A DNA stretch of 64,000 nucleotides, taken from the NCBI RefSeq assembly GCF_027943255.1, contig NC_072893.1, positions 126,913,784 to 126,977,783 on the forward strand, read 5' to 3'. The translations under genes were made by a program, and so were the position numbers. Positions within the stretch are counted from its first letter, which is position 1, and every line of letters starts with the position of its first letter. Below are positions 12,443 through 24,551 of this stretch, piece by piece. The DNA is from Anastrepha obliqua. Lineage: Eukaryota > Arthropoda > Insecta > Diptera > Tephritidae. The notes under the pieces were generated by a model. It worked only from the letters and a program-made list of their open reading frames with translations. It was not told where the DNA came from and made no database searches.

Positions 12443-13209
12443 CAGTTAAAAAAAAAACAAAAACCCAAAAACGTGATGGTGCGTTCTCCATTATATCACT
12501 GGCGGCTTCTTGTTCAGAGATTTATTTTAATTAAGCAATTTTTTTTTTAATTTTGCGGTACCACAATGTTTTTAAATTGCACAATTTCTTTGATTTGATT
12601 TAAATTTGCATGCTAGCACACGTTCATTTAGCTATCTGTACGGGGAATCGCGTGAGAATAATTACACGAATCGTAGTTATCAAACCTGAGAACAAGCGCA
12701 CGCCTGTGGATAGGCTACCTTATTTTGCTTGTGTTGCAAATGCGTAGTTAAAAACAAAACGTTTAAGTACAGCTGCAGTTTGTGAGAAATAAAAATTTAT
12801 GATAAACAGTTTCTCAAAGCAAAGAAGCGTATTTTTTTAAATAAATTAAATTTACTTGCTTTTATATAATTTCAGCTTTTCAGCAAATTTTTTATGCAAA
12901 TTTTATATTTTTATAGTATTTAATTTAACGTTTATTTAAGTAATTAGAAAAATGATGTATTTTCTGTTGTAGAAATAAGCATTTGTTTCGTTTTCTCTAC
13001 TTTTTTACCGAAATTTTGTAGAAATGCTGCTCTAATTGTGTAAAGTCATTGAATTTTATAAGTAACATAAACTGTGTTAAGCCATACTCACGTGGCATTT
13101 CGTGGTAAGCTTAAAAAGTAATATCTGCCGAGAGTTAGATAGCGCCTGAGGGTAAACTTTTGTAGCGCGATCAAACTTGCTGAAAATCGCGTCTTATGAA
13201 AAAATTAAA
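12443..13209. other. Non-coding, no gene recognised
   Basis: A+T-rich sequence; no conserved coding or repeat structure is evident. Confidence 0.45.
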
Positions 13210-13545
13210 TGTAATATATTCCTTTTAATTTGTAAACGTTTATAAGTCAAAATTAAATAAAGTCATAAATATTTTCTACTTTATATTTGAATTCATAGTG
13301 CTTTGTAAAATTAAAAAACAAAATCAATAATTTTAACATTATACATTTGAATTCATAAAAATTAAAAAATAAATAAAATTTAAAAAGTAAAAATTTAAAA
13401 AATCACAAATTTTCTCTACTTTATATTTCAATTCATAATGTAAAATCCAAGAAAAATATCAATAATTTTTTTACTTAACATTCTAATTAATAATGCTCCG
13501 TAAAATCAAACAAAGAAAAAGTCAATAATTCTTTTACTTAAAAAC
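13210..13545. repeat. Degenerate A+T-rich short tandem array
   Basis: A block near TTTATATTTGAATTCATA followed by a TGYTTTGTAAAATTAAAAAA-type segment and TCAATAATTTTT recurs at about 13282, 13345, 13421 and 13480, with unit length of roughly 60-75 bp and indels. No coding sequence. Confidence 0.5.
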
Positions 13546-14699
13546 CACAATAATAATAAGTTTTGAGAACATTCCAATTTGGACTCAGCTAATTGCGCTG
13601 AAAAGTGTTTCAAATAAAAATTAAAATGTGAAATTATAATACTTCCAAAACATTCCATGGCTATAAGTAAGTTTACTTGCAATTTGCTTCCAAATTTTGA
13701 CTTACAACCCAAAATTTTTTCCTGTGAATCTATATCTAAATTGAATTCTGAACACAGTTGTTATTCTGCATGAAATGTTCCGCATAAAATTCATAACTTT
13801 GAGCGCAGCCATTTACACTCAATACGAAATCATTTACGCTTCTTATTAGCTACGCACATTTATAACTCAATTGGACTCGCATTATCACCATTTTAATGCC
13901 GTTTCTCTATAATGCTGACTACATACAATACTTCCTTCATCACAAGCTCTCCTTTTTTACAAGCCTTCTCTGGCCCGCTCTCCTCACATACCTTTTAAAT
14001 GCGATCTTTTTTAATTATAGCACACAAAAATTATTTTTATGGCTGACTTTAATGGCCAAAGTATTCGAATTGCTGCAGAGAGCTAAGGCAAGCTGCTGAA
14101 TCGCTATGAAAATAGCAGTGAGCACAACCACACAAGAAAAAAAAAACAAAAACAAAAAGCACCGAAAACATACTTGTTAAACCAGCGACAAGTCGATGAA
14201 GGCATTCGTTAATAACACAAAAAGGCGTAGGAAGTGATTCCAGCGTCGGCAACGCATTCCGATGTTTGGCCATTGAAAACAAATTCTAACAAATGTTGAA
14301 GAAAATATGTCTTAAAGTATATAATGTGTATGTGCGTGAATGTCTTCGCTTAGAATTTCTTGAAATTAATCGATTTCAGTGTAAAATTACGCACAGCTGG
14401 CATGTTTTGGCTTTGAGCAGATTAGTCAGTTGTCGAGCGGCATGCTGTGCTTTTTATTCTCCATTATCTTTTATAATTAATAATTTTGCTTAGAACCAAA
14501 TTTAATTTACAGCGAAATTGCAAGCTTTTAATTGAAAGTTTGAAATTGCTTCGAAAAGTCGTGGGAGTAAACTTTAAATGTTCATCATACGCAGCGTGGT
14601 ACGCCATTAAAACATAAGCTAAGTACTATATTTGTATGTAGTTAACTGCAACAAGTGTAGTCTGTAATCAACAAACAAACTGGAACTTATAGTAAAACT
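13546..14699. other. Non-coding; contains a segment shared with 10736-10785
   Basis: The segment at about 14575-14630 (AAATGTTCATCATACGCAGC...) is a diverged copy of the sequence near 10738. No gene is recognised. Confidence 0.45.
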
Positions 14700-15345
14700 A
14701 GGCAGGGTTACCAAACGCCGTTTTAATAATAAAATAAATTGGAAAATGTTTCGCTTAACTTTAATAGCTTTTATCACACAGGGTTAAAGAATCACCTTCA
14801 CTTATACACTTTAACTTCGCTTGAAAAGGGTTACCAAATGACTTTTAGCCGCACAAGCGAGAATTTCAGAATAAATTCACCAGCGTGTAAATACATGCAG
14901 GTGTTTTACTAACTATAACCAAATAAAGGGTTTTCTTTCCATGGGTAGGGTTACCGCCTATTATGAGAAACGTTATTAAACCAATATGAAAACATGAAAT
15001 AAATGCTTTAGCATACTCCAAAAGTTTAATATTTTTAACACATACTATATCTTTAAATACTTTTGAGTAGGGTTGCCAATTAGTTCTTAAAAAATACAAA
15101 CAATTTGGGAATTGTTAGAAGTAATTATTACGATAAGTGTACCGAAAAGGTTTTAAAAAAAAGTTGAATAATTTGCATCATACGAGTAGGGTAACCCAAC
15201 ACACAATTTATAAAAAATATCATATTGTAAATAAAAATAATTGTAAGTAGTTGTAATAAAAAGTTATAATGCGAGTGTAAACAAAATATTTTAAAAACTC
15301 CTCTTTATAATTCGCTCTTTATTTGTTGAGTTGCCATATAATTAG
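14700..15345. repeat. ~121-bp periodic array marked by GGGTTACCAA
   Basis: GGGTTRCC-type anchors occur at 14705, 14828, 14948, 15070, 15189 and (TGAGTTGCCAT) 15328. The spacings are 123, 120, 122, 119 and 139 bp. Between anchors the sequence has diverged strongly, so only the anchor and the period betray the tandem origin. Weaker anchors (GGCTAAC, TTGCCA, GTTGCCACC, GTTACCAAC, CTGCCAAC) continue at 16574, 16687, 16832, 16940 and 17028. Confidence 0.6.
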
Positions 15346-15744
15346 AAACTAAAGTAAATTCGAAAATTGCCAGACTCAGTGGGTGTAGCTCGCATAAGTG
15401 GAGTTGGGTGAGGCATATTTTTTTGGTAAAAAATATACAAATGTATACAATGTTTCAAAATTAATTGAAAAGTTTAATAGATTTGCGACATTTGTTAAAT
15501 TTTTTGTGAGAAAGATTCCCTTTCCTTTCAACCAAATAAATGCACATTGGTCCTACAAATGTTAATATCGCCAGTATAAACAGGCGTTACAAATTTCTTA
15601 TATACGACCAAACCACTATTAATTCATCCTCCTGCGATTTCTTCTCATATGCACCCTGATGCAAAAATATAAACACAGCATTATTTTGTTTTTATTTTTT
15701 ATGAAAATACAACTCATTCTACTAGAACCTGTATAATGCAAAGT

Positions 15745-16180
15745 ATCAAACTTAGTTCAAAATTGTACAAAAACATGAAACAAATATTTACAGTATCATC
15801 AAAGCCTTCCACTTTTTTACCAGAATTTTTCGAATTTTTTTGAATTTTATAGCTCAAACTTTGTTGAAAATTGTAAAAAAAAAATTATTCACAATTTCCT
15901 CAAAACCTGCAACTTTTTAACCAGAACTTTTACAATTTTTGTGAGTATGCAATTTTAAAGCTCAAACTTTGTTGAAAATTGTAAAAAAAAAATTATTCAC
16001 AATTTCACCAAAACCTGCAACTTTTTAACCAATCTTTTACAATTTTTGTGAGTATGCAAGTTTAAAGCTCAAACTTTGTCAAAATTGTAAAAAAATTAAA
16101 CAACCAAAATATTCACAATTTCACCAAAAAACTGCATCTTTTTAACCAGAAGTTCTCTGAGTATGCAATTTTACAGCCCA
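15745..16180. repeat. ~108-bp tandem repeat, four copies
   Basis: The unit runs AGCTCAAACTTTGTTGAAAA, a poly-A tract, ATTCACAATTTCACC, AAAACCTGCAACTTTTTAAC, TTTTACAATTTTTGTGAGTA, TGCAATTTTAA. Unit starts are 15747 (diverged), 15851, 15959 and 16066, with a final partial unit ending near 16178; steps are 104, 108 and 107 bp. The middle two copies are nearly identical, so amplification or homogenisation is fairly recent. Confidence 0.85.
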
Positions 16181-17131
16181 TTGAATTTTAGTATAACAAA
16201 GTCTTAGTTTCAAGTGACCACAAAATGCGATTGATTTTTGATAATTTTTAATCTCTGATGTGCTCTGCAATACAAATTATATGCCCGATTTTTTTTTTAT
16301 GAAGGGAAAAGACTGTTACCGCCACCAAATCTCTTTTTGTCGTGCAAATTAAAAGTAGTCGGAAAAATGCATATTTTCGTAATTTAAATAGTAGAGTAAC
16401 TGTAGAGTAACTCTGAAGTAACTGACACGATGTACATAATTACCAGTGCTAGGTACAAAAAATTTGCATAAAACAGTAATGCGTAAATGAATTTATATCA
16501 AAACATTGAAATGTAACTGCCTTTGCTGAAGTAATTTGAGTTGATTACTTTAAAATTTTAATATTTGTAAACAGGGCGGCTAACTTTGTAGTTAACTTTT
16601 GTTGGGTTTGTCATGCGAATTTAAAAATTTTTAAAAAGTGAATGCTTTCCTGCTCTCAATACCTTTGTACGAATAATTAAAACTGTTAACTTGCCAGTGC
16701 TGTAAACAGTTTCCATAAGTTAAAAATCAGGGAGCTTAAAATTTAAATTGGACTATCCTAAATCGGAAATCTTCGTAGTTTTAATTTCTTTGATGGAGTT
16801 ATTTAAACTGTATACTTAAAATCGTATGAACAAAGTTGCCACCTATTTCTATACATTTTTATTAAAGTGCTTCGCGTAGTAAAAAAGTCACGAAAACTTA
16901 TTCTGGGTTTTTGCAGATTTATTATAGCTTTCAATAGGCAGAGTTACCAACAATTTCCATTGAATTCTAATTATACATATATTTATAATTTTCCACCAAA
17001 TACCGAAAGTGGCATGCATTCATTCCAAGGCTGCCAACAATTTATATAAAATATAAATTATGATTATTACCACAGGTATTGAGGTAGCACATTTTGATTG
17101 CTTATTGAGAATAAATTTGCATAAGATACAT
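16181..17131. other. Non-coding; weak continuation of the GTTGCC-anchored repeat
   Basis: No genes are seen. The loosely spaced GTTGCC/GTTACC anchors noted for the ~121-bp array continue to 17040. Confidence 0.4.
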
Positions 17132-17469
17132 CAAATTATAAAAAAAAAATAAATAATTGGCGCGTACACTTCTGTTAGGTGTTTGGCCGAGCTCCTCCTC
17201 CTATTTGTGGTGTGCGTCTTGATGTTGTTCCACAAATGGAGGGACCTACAGTTTCAAGCCGATTCCGAACGGCAGATATTTTTATGAGGAGCTTTTTCAT
17301 GGCAGAAATACACTCGGAGGTTTGCCATTGCCTGCCGAGGGGCGACCGCTATTAGAAAAATGTTTTTATTAATTTTGCTTTCACCGAGATTCGAACTAAC
17401 GACCTTTCTGTGAATTCCGAATGGTAATCACGCACCAACCCATTCGGCTACGGCGGCCGCCAAATTATA
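17132..17469 (-). mobile_element. tRNA-like SINE, full-length with target-site duplication (copy 5)
   Basis: The element occupies 17141-17460 on the minus strand. CAAATTATA (17132-17140) is repeated exactly at 17461-17469, directly abutting the GCGGCCGCCG head on one side and the A-rich tail (reverse complement of AAAAAAAAATAAATAATTGG) on the other. This is the signature of LINE-mediated retrotransposition. The order is GGCGGCCGCCGTAGCCGAAT (A box TAGCCGAATGG), a TTCGAATCTCGG B-box region, GCGGTCGCCCCTCGGCAGGC, GGAACAACATCAAGACGCAC, GAGGAGGAGCTCGGCCAAAC, ACCTAACAGAAGTGTACGCG. It is about 320 bp and among the best preserved copies here. Confidence 0.93.
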
Positions 17470-18349
17470 ATTACTACTTTTAATTGCTGATTGCCGCACG
17501 TTTCTTGATAACAATGATTCTCCGTTCATGCGCCGTTTATGAGAAAAAATTATTATCTCATTTATGACTTAATTCTCATTTTTCATTCAAATTATTAATT
17601 TCATCTCTTTATTTCTCACTTTCTCATAACCCGGTAGCAATTACTCAAACCTATCCGCCATGCGTGTGAATAACAGACTTGATATTAATACATATCCAAG
17701 TAAAAGTAAATATTTTCAACAATTTTATTACCGTTAAAAGCGAAGATACGTGGGCGCTATAAGCTGTTTATACTGGATACCATCCAGCAAAAGAGAAAGA
17801 GGAAGCACAATAAAAGTGTGTAAAAAGGGAAAGTTGGCAATTTTTCTTGCAAGTCACGCACTTTAATCCAATCAAATCTGAAGATCATTCATGACAGGCA
17901 ACTACAATTATGTATAAGCAAATGTGAAGGCGAAAGTAATCGAAAGCAATGCGTCAGCGCAAGAGCCGGGGAATGAGTGAAGGAAACAGAAAGTCGAAAA
18001 GGGTAGAGAGAGCAAATGAAGTGATGGATTTGAGTTTGGTGTAAAATAAATACAAAATGACAGTGAAATGCGCAAAGGGCAATTGGTCACTCAAAAAGGT
18101 AACAAAATACTTGGCAGAATATGGTGGAATATGATGGATAAATGACGATATTCTGAAAAGAATTGTATATTCACTTACGTAGTATTAGAGTAATGAATTT
18201 TGTAGTAATCAGAAAAAAGTCATCACTTAGAGAGTATAAAGCTTTTGGGGGTTGGGGTTGATTTGTACCCCTAGAGTCGATCTATTGCAGAACGAGCACT
18301 GAGGATTTACTAGTAGAACAACAAAAATATTTTTCTACAATTATAGTTG
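17470..18349. other. Non-coding, no gene recognised
   Basis: No element ends or coding domains are visible. The minus-strand frame 17908-18090 has no supporting features. Confidence 0.4.
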
Positions 18350-18508
18350 AGGCAGTCACCGTAGCCGAATAGGGTGGTGCGTGACTACCATCGTAGTCGG
18401 TTCGTAGGTCTTAGGTCCGTAGGTTCAAATTTCTGTGCATGAAACAATAAAATGATAGAAAAAGACATATACCGCTTCGGCCAAACACCAAAAAGGGTTA
18501 GTATGAAG
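18350..18508 (+). mobile_element. tRNA-like SINE, internally deleted and diverged (copy 6)
   Basis: The plus strand starts CACCGTAGCCGAATAGGGTG with a TGCGTGACTACCAT continuation and a degenerate B box (AGGTTCAAATTTC), then jumps to CTTCGGCCAAACACCAAAAA. The middle ~150 bp of the family consensus is missing. It lies beside the RTE relic that follows. Confidence 0.7.
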
Positions 18509-18559
18509 GACAACAATTGTAACCTTGTTTTGGAATCTTAAGTGGTAGTGACGAAATAT

Positions 18560-19230
18560 TTGATAGTATATAGAGAGTCATCTAAACCACTCCACCACCG
18601 AACACGGTTATGTGCTAGCGATCTCAATTCGTTCCACGTTAAGCCGAGATATTTCATTTCTACATCTGTATAGAGGCGCCAGGCATTACGCGGTCCGCCC
18701 ATTCCTCAACTGGCTTGCTGAACACGATTCCAGAGGATGGCTTATTTAGGAACGTTATCGTCGCTATTTTGCAGCGTGTGGCTGATTCACAGCCATTTCC
18801 TTTGCCGTATTTTGCTGCCTGAAAAAGGAATTATTTATCATACAATCTTGCCGCATACCACTCAGTACTTGGAAAGGTTTCGACAGCTTGCCTTTGTGAA
18901 GGACATGGTAGCTAGCGCCACGGTTATTTTCATTTATAGGTAAAACAATTTTTTCACTGATACCTCTTCTACGCAGTGCGGCTCATATGGTCTCCCGCTT
19001 TATGCTATCAAATGCTTTTTCAAAGTCAATAAATAGCCGGTGTAGTTTTGAATTGAATTGGATGCACGGCTAGATGATAATTCTGAGTACGTTAATTTGG
19101 TCACACAAGAGATCGCCCGGCGAAGGGGCTAATTGATACTTCTAAATGGCGTTTTAATTTTACGTTATCCCCGCTACGAGATTTGTTATCTTGGGAAATA
19201 TACAGAGACTCCCCCAATTATTGCAATTTT
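18560..19230 (-). pseudogene. RTE-type reverse transcriptase fragment, degraded
   Basis: Minus-strand translation gives RLFIDFEKAFDSIKRETI (near 18990-19045), matching the xxIDFxKAFDSxxRxxxW motif of RTE/BovB reverse transcriptases. This is followed by AALRRRGISEKIV and a FQVLSGMRQDC equivalent of the VRQGC box, then many stops. Near 18610-18690 a stretch reading LYRCRNEISRLNVERI matches the 'DI..K..YLGL.WNE' part of the linker. The aspartate of the first catalytic block (IDF) is still present, but the frame is broken repeatedly, so no product is expected. Confidence 0.7.
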
Positions 19231-22200
19231 TAAAATCACCCTTTTTAGCAAGTTTCACTATGATGAGTGATGGAGAAAACAGTCTTCGATTTTTGCTAGT
19301 TTTGTATACTTTTCTTTTTGATTTTGTATACCATATATTTTATTAGGGATTAAGGGCGTGCGCAAGCTTCGAGCATGGAAAATGTGGTGCGCATCAATTT
19401 GATTTATTTCCGTTTGAACTTTCACCACAGCTTCTGTTACTTATCAATATACGAGTGAGTGTCTACTATTTTCTACTATTTCCACTGCTAGCACATTTCC
19501 ACTCATTCTTTCTTATTTGTATACCTTTTCCCACACTTTTCGCTTTGGCTTAATATTTTCAGCATCTGACTATCACTTTTTCTGCTGTGCTTTGGTCGTT
19601 TTTTCTTTCCTTTATATATACCAATGCACTGTCTTACTGTCAAATAAATTTCAAAAATTGACAGCTGGCATTGGCTTGTGCTACAAACCTATACTTACAT
19701 TTTGCAAAAAGAGCTGACGCACAACGGACACAATATTTGTCGTTCGCCCCTTGCTGCCATTTTGAGTCAGCATTCGCTGCGGCTCTTACTGAGACTTAAC
19801 TTTTTTTCTTTTCTCTCCACTCTTATGTTGGCTTACTCGCCTTCTTGCTGCCGTTCAGCGTGCGTACTGTGACATTAAACAACTCTAAAGCGCATTAAGT
19901 GTATGTGTACCTAGATATGCCGTACTCGCGTATGTGTTTGTGTGACGGCCACTTCGTTGACAACCGAAAAGCCGCAGCAGCCTCTGAGTACCTGCCTTTG
20001 CGCATCGATGGTGGCATGATGTAGCCACGTGCCCGGACTGTGGTGGCTGGAGCATTGAAATTGTAGCCACTTATTAAAGTCAGAAATGAAATATGTTTGT
20101 ATGTGTGCATATGTCAGCGCGATACTCGCATTCACTATAGTGCATCTTCCAGTTGTATTAGTAACCGTATTATATATTTGTGCTGAATTCACAACAACAA
20201 GAAAAAACAAGGAAAAAAATAACGTTTAAACAAATTTCCTTTGCCTATAAAACATGGAACAAATGTCTGTCTCGAAAATTTTAATTATAAATCGTAAAAT
20301 TTGTTATAGCTCTTCAACTGTGCCAGTCACTACGGGCAGCTCAGCAGTGCCTATGTGGGTGCGTTGACGCCAGTTGTTATAATTCGTCTGGATGTAAAGT
20401 GATTAATTAAGCGTATTAATGAAGCTTTAAACGTAGTAGTTAGCATTAAATCATAAGCACGCAGAACGTCTCTTTTGGCGCCCACATAAAGAGACACCCA
20501 ACAAATCCAGGCGTTTGGCGGTTGAAATGGTGATTTATAAAATTGTTGGTATGCCGTGAAAATGACACTTATAGAGACAAATAATCCCGTGCTGGGTTTT
20601 ATTACTTAAAAAAATCGGCTTTGTTTTCTGAAATAAGTGGCCTAACCACAGGCTTTCTGCGTGCAAATATATTTAAGCTGAGTTATTTTTCAGTAAAAGT
20701 TTCGGCATGGGTAAGAAATTTTAAAGCTTTTCACTCAACACATATTCTAGATGCGTATAAACTCTTTTAACTATGTTGAAAAAAAAAATGTCAAATATAT
20801 CAAAAAATTTTCTATGCCCGACTTTTCACTATAATAGAGTATTTACCTGTATTTAAATTTAAATGTAACGAATTGTAAAATTTAAGCTAAAATACTGACT
20901 TCCCTCATTTGATGGTGCAAGTAAATAAAAGAAAAAACGAAACAAAAAAGTGCATTGCATATCCTCAGGCGCTATGCTCATGTAGCCTTGTGTTGCTTTA
21001 TTAGCGACATTAACAATTTTATCTGCATTCTGTATACAGACTTCTTAAAGTATGCGTAATATAATAAATTTAAAAATTCATTGCAACCTCTTCAACTGTT
21101 TACCTAAACAAAATTTCCAGATTAAAAAAAAAATGCTTTCAATTTACCGAAATCAATCTTTAAATAATTGTTGAATATGTTGTATATCTCGCGCAAATCT
21201 GACAGTACGGCTAAACTAAAAATATCATTGCCTATCTGCGGGCGCAATACTTACATAAAATATTATTTATTCGAGAGTTTTGCGAATAATGGTAATTTTT
21301 TAAGGAAATTTTAACGCATTGATAAGATGTAATATACATTGCCCCTTTCCTTTTTGGACGAACAAGTTTTGAACTGCATTTGTAATCGCTTTCATACAAT
21401 TTGCGCTGCTGCCATTGCACTTAAAATAAAATTATATAGATAAATTAAATTATAAAACCATTTTCTGTGCATAAATTTTCATTAAATCGAATTGTGAGTG
21501 CGGCAGAAATTCAACATTGCATGCATAGAGGAACTAATTTTGCTCAGCTCAATATAACAAGAAAAACACTGATGGATTCTTATGAAATTTGTCCGAAATT
21601 AAAATAAAGAGGTCAGAGGACTAATTTTTGTAAGTTTTTAAAAAGTTTTTTATAACAAATGAGTTCTTTACAAAATTTAGGAACCTGCTTACACGCATGG
21701 GAATTCGTTGTGACCTGCTTAATTGTATATTACTTTATAGAAAGCCGTTTATGAAGGAGAATAGAGTGTTTTTAATGTTTGCGCTTCCTGCAAATCTGTA
21801 AAAAACGTAGAATAAAAAAATTTTATAGTCCATCTACATGCGTCTCTTTTTCTTATAAACTTAATAATTTTAGTACTAGAAACCTTACAAAAGGTTTGCT
21901 AAATGCATATAAAAATGTTCCCCAACTGGTTTTCAAATTTTTATGTAGTTTTTCAAATGTTTTTCAGTTTTTTATTACGGAAGCAGGATGAAAGCTCTCG
22001 AAGTAGTTTGGAATTAAGGATTCACGGTACATTCTTGCTGTTTCTTGCATTTAAAAATCAAAATGTGTACCTACGAAGCACCTCATTGGACGGCTAGACT
22101 GAAAGTTTAAAATTTTTGTAGAAATTACTTTACAAATTTAATTCGTAAGTGCTATAAAATTGTGATTTTTCCAATATCGTGTTATTTTCCATGAAAGATT

Positions 22201-23659
22201 GAGGGACATAAAATAGTCTCCGCGCTACACTAATACCACCTAGCATTTTCGTATGTGCCGCAAAATAAGATTGCCACCCCTAGTTTTTGCTTAACTATAG
22301 CATAAGCGTAGGCGTGCTGATGGGTAATTTCTCCCCAATACTTGGCCGTATGTAATTAAGCGAAAAATAGCAAATTGTCTATATTGCTGCGAAAATTTTA
22401 ACGTGTGTCCATACCGCAAGTTGATTAGAGCGGTGATTGTAGTAACTAACGCGCCTAAATATATGCCACATACAACTGGCTATAAATTGTAGAGTACACA
22501 TAACAGTAGAACAAATTTCTTACACATTTTCGCTTGTGATTTAGCAGGTCAGCCTAGGTAAGTTAGCTGGACAACCCAGAAATTTAATTAAGTTATGCAG
22601 CGTAACATTGCGCGGTATATCCGCAATGCGGCCTATTTTGCGGGGTACTAGAGGCGTATATTCAAGACACTGTCTGACGTTTGGCTTACCTGTGGAAGAG
22701 GTTTCTGAAATTTACTACCAATTTTGTGTTCTTCCCTTTGTGTCGAATTCTCTGAAGGGCAGCGCCCGTTTTGTTGCTGCCTTTTGCATGTTTTATATTC
22801 TTTTTGTTGCATGCAGGCAGGCGTAATTTGAGCAAATTCAAGACATTAGTTAATTTTATGCCGAGACTATATTTTACAATGTCGTCCGCTTGGCGTGCTC
22901 CGTTGGTTGGTTTGATAAGTCGTTTGGTGTGTGTGTGTATGGGCCATGCAAAGTCGATTTACGCACAAGTAAAAACAAATGGGTGTACAGACATGTGCGT
23001 GAGTTTGAAAAGATTATTTTATCGGCTGGCATATAAGCCGTTGACCATCAGTGAGGAGTGAATGCTACCAGCCAAAGCCAAAAGTAATCAGATAACAAGG
23101 ATCAAGGACGAAAAATGGACAACAAAACTGAAAAAAGTGTGAGTTACAAGACAAAAGCAGCAAGTAAATCAAAATAGAAAATAGAAATACACAAAATAGA
23201 CGTAAACTTATCCAAGTGGAGGCAAGCATAAAAATAGCCAAGTAACTGCAGAAAAGGTCAGTTTCTACAGATGCCACTGGCATGGTTTGCCACACTCCTG
23301 CGGCCATCTTTACTGCCGTCGTTAATTGGTGGCAATGCACGTGCAGAAAGATGCCACCTGCACAGTTAGCGACAGGCAATAGTTTGCGCACTTTCGGTCA
23401 CTGCCCAAGATAGTTGGAGTCCTGACATTTGCCACGAAACCACGAATTTGGCAAAGCACTTGGCTGTTCTTAAGAGACTAAACAGCGTAAAGCAATTCTA
23501 CTATTGAATGTAAGTGAATGTGCGGTGCCGGTTTGGTCAGCTTGTGCTTTATGGGGCGCAGAAAAGTGTGCTATAAAATATAAAGTTTAGTCTAATGTTA
23601 ATTTTGTGCCATGTGAAATCATAAAGAATTTTAATTTGACATTATTAATTCATTTTAGG
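19231..23659. other. Long non-coding stretch, no gene recognised
   Basis: About 4.4 kb without a supportable gene. The 19500-20110 part has more even base composition with overlapping open frames on both strands, none with a known domain. Copies of the recurrent motif occur at 20955-20972 (TTGCATATCCTCAGGCGC) and 22451-22468 (GCGCCTAAATATATGCCA). ORFs at 22608-23061 show no conserved domain. Confidence 0.5.
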
Positions 23660-23910
23660 CACCCAACGCGCCTGAAATTATGCAAGGAAAACTTGAAACA
23701 ACTGTTATTAAATATTTGGTTCAGTAATTCTGTTGTATTAACCACTCTTATGCTTCTTAAGGTGTTTACAGTAATTTCATGCAATAGCGCCTAAAAGTAT
23801 GCAGCAAAAAATATTGGATTAAGTAATTGAGTTTTATATGCAAATCTTATGCTTACATAGGTTTTTATAATAATTTAATGCAATGTCGCCTTAAAGTATG
23901 CACCAATTTT
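23660..23910. repeat. Short array of the GCGCCTAAAAGTATGCA motif
   Basis: Motif copies lie at 23668-23685 (GCGCCTGAAATTATGCAA), 23787-23804 (GCGCCTAAAAGTATGCAG) and 23886-23903 (TCGCCTTAAAGTATGCAC), 119 and 99 bp apart. The intervening DNA is also alignable: both spacers contain TAAGTAATT/CAGTAATTCTG, an ATCTTATGCTT/CTCTTATGCTT block and GTTTAYARTAATTTMATGCA just before the next motif. This is a degenerate tandem repeat, not a chance match. Confidence 0.6.
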
Positions 23911-24011
23911 TTGGAATTTCGCTATGCATAAACCGAATAAGATTCTTGAAATTTGAAATTTCAAAATTTCTGCAGCCATTCTTGATGAAAATATGCTTTG
24001 GTAATTAATTG

Positions 24012-24551
24012 TTTATTTCTTTCCTTTTTTCAGTCCTCTCGGGAGCATAGGGCATCGACAAGGCTCAGTATTGCGTTGGTTTCTTTAATTTGATTTGATT
24101 TCTGACAGGGTAGGTGATTAGCCTTCCACTACCAGTCCTAAGTAGTGGGAATGCCCACCTATCGTTGCTTAGGAACAACGCCTTCTTACTGCTAGAAGCA
24201 CCATCTGTGTTTCACATTTTTTTGACAGAAGGATCGCAGAGATGGTTGAAGACTTCGCTAAATTTCGTGTGTCTGCGCCATTATCGGGATTACCCGCTTC
24301 TTCTTGCTGGCGCCACATGCAATGCCAGTGATTCTGCTTGTTTTAGCAGTCACAATGCAAATAATGCGCTGACTATTGTGCGGCAGTAAGGATGGAAAAG
24401 ATAAATATTTCGGGTTGAGGAATTTTGTTTTTAGAAACAGGGAAAGTAGGTAAGTTTGGAAAAGTGCGATGACCGTGCTTTACTTGGGATTCGAACACAC
24501 AACCTCTAGGATGGCAGGCTAGTGCACTTACGCTACACTACCGAGGCCGCT
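24012..24551 (-). mobile_element. Second SINE family, tRNA-like head, about 0.5 kb
   Basis: The minus strand begins at 24551 with GCGGCCTCGGTAGTGTAGCG and carries a clear B box TGTTCGAATCCC (about 24487-24498), the arrangement of a tRNA-derived pol III promoter. The distal end reads GGCTAATCACCTACCCTGTC...TCGATGCCCTATGCTCCCGA followed by an A-rich tail (reverse complement of GTTTATTTCTTTCCTTTTTT). TAATTA-type bases flank both ends, a possible but weak target duplication. No relation to the other SINE is visible apart from the tRNA-like head. Family identity is inferred from structure only. Confidence 0.5.

Noticed and set aside
14700..17040. CRISPR-like array because of regular spacing
   Set aside because: Anchors are only ~10 bp and degenerate, spacers are related rather than unique, and the DNA is eukaryotic; it is a decayed satellite.
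22608..23061. Two adjacent plus-strand open frames and an antisense one at 23065-23391
   Set aside because: Hydrophobic, low-information translations without domain or splice evidence.
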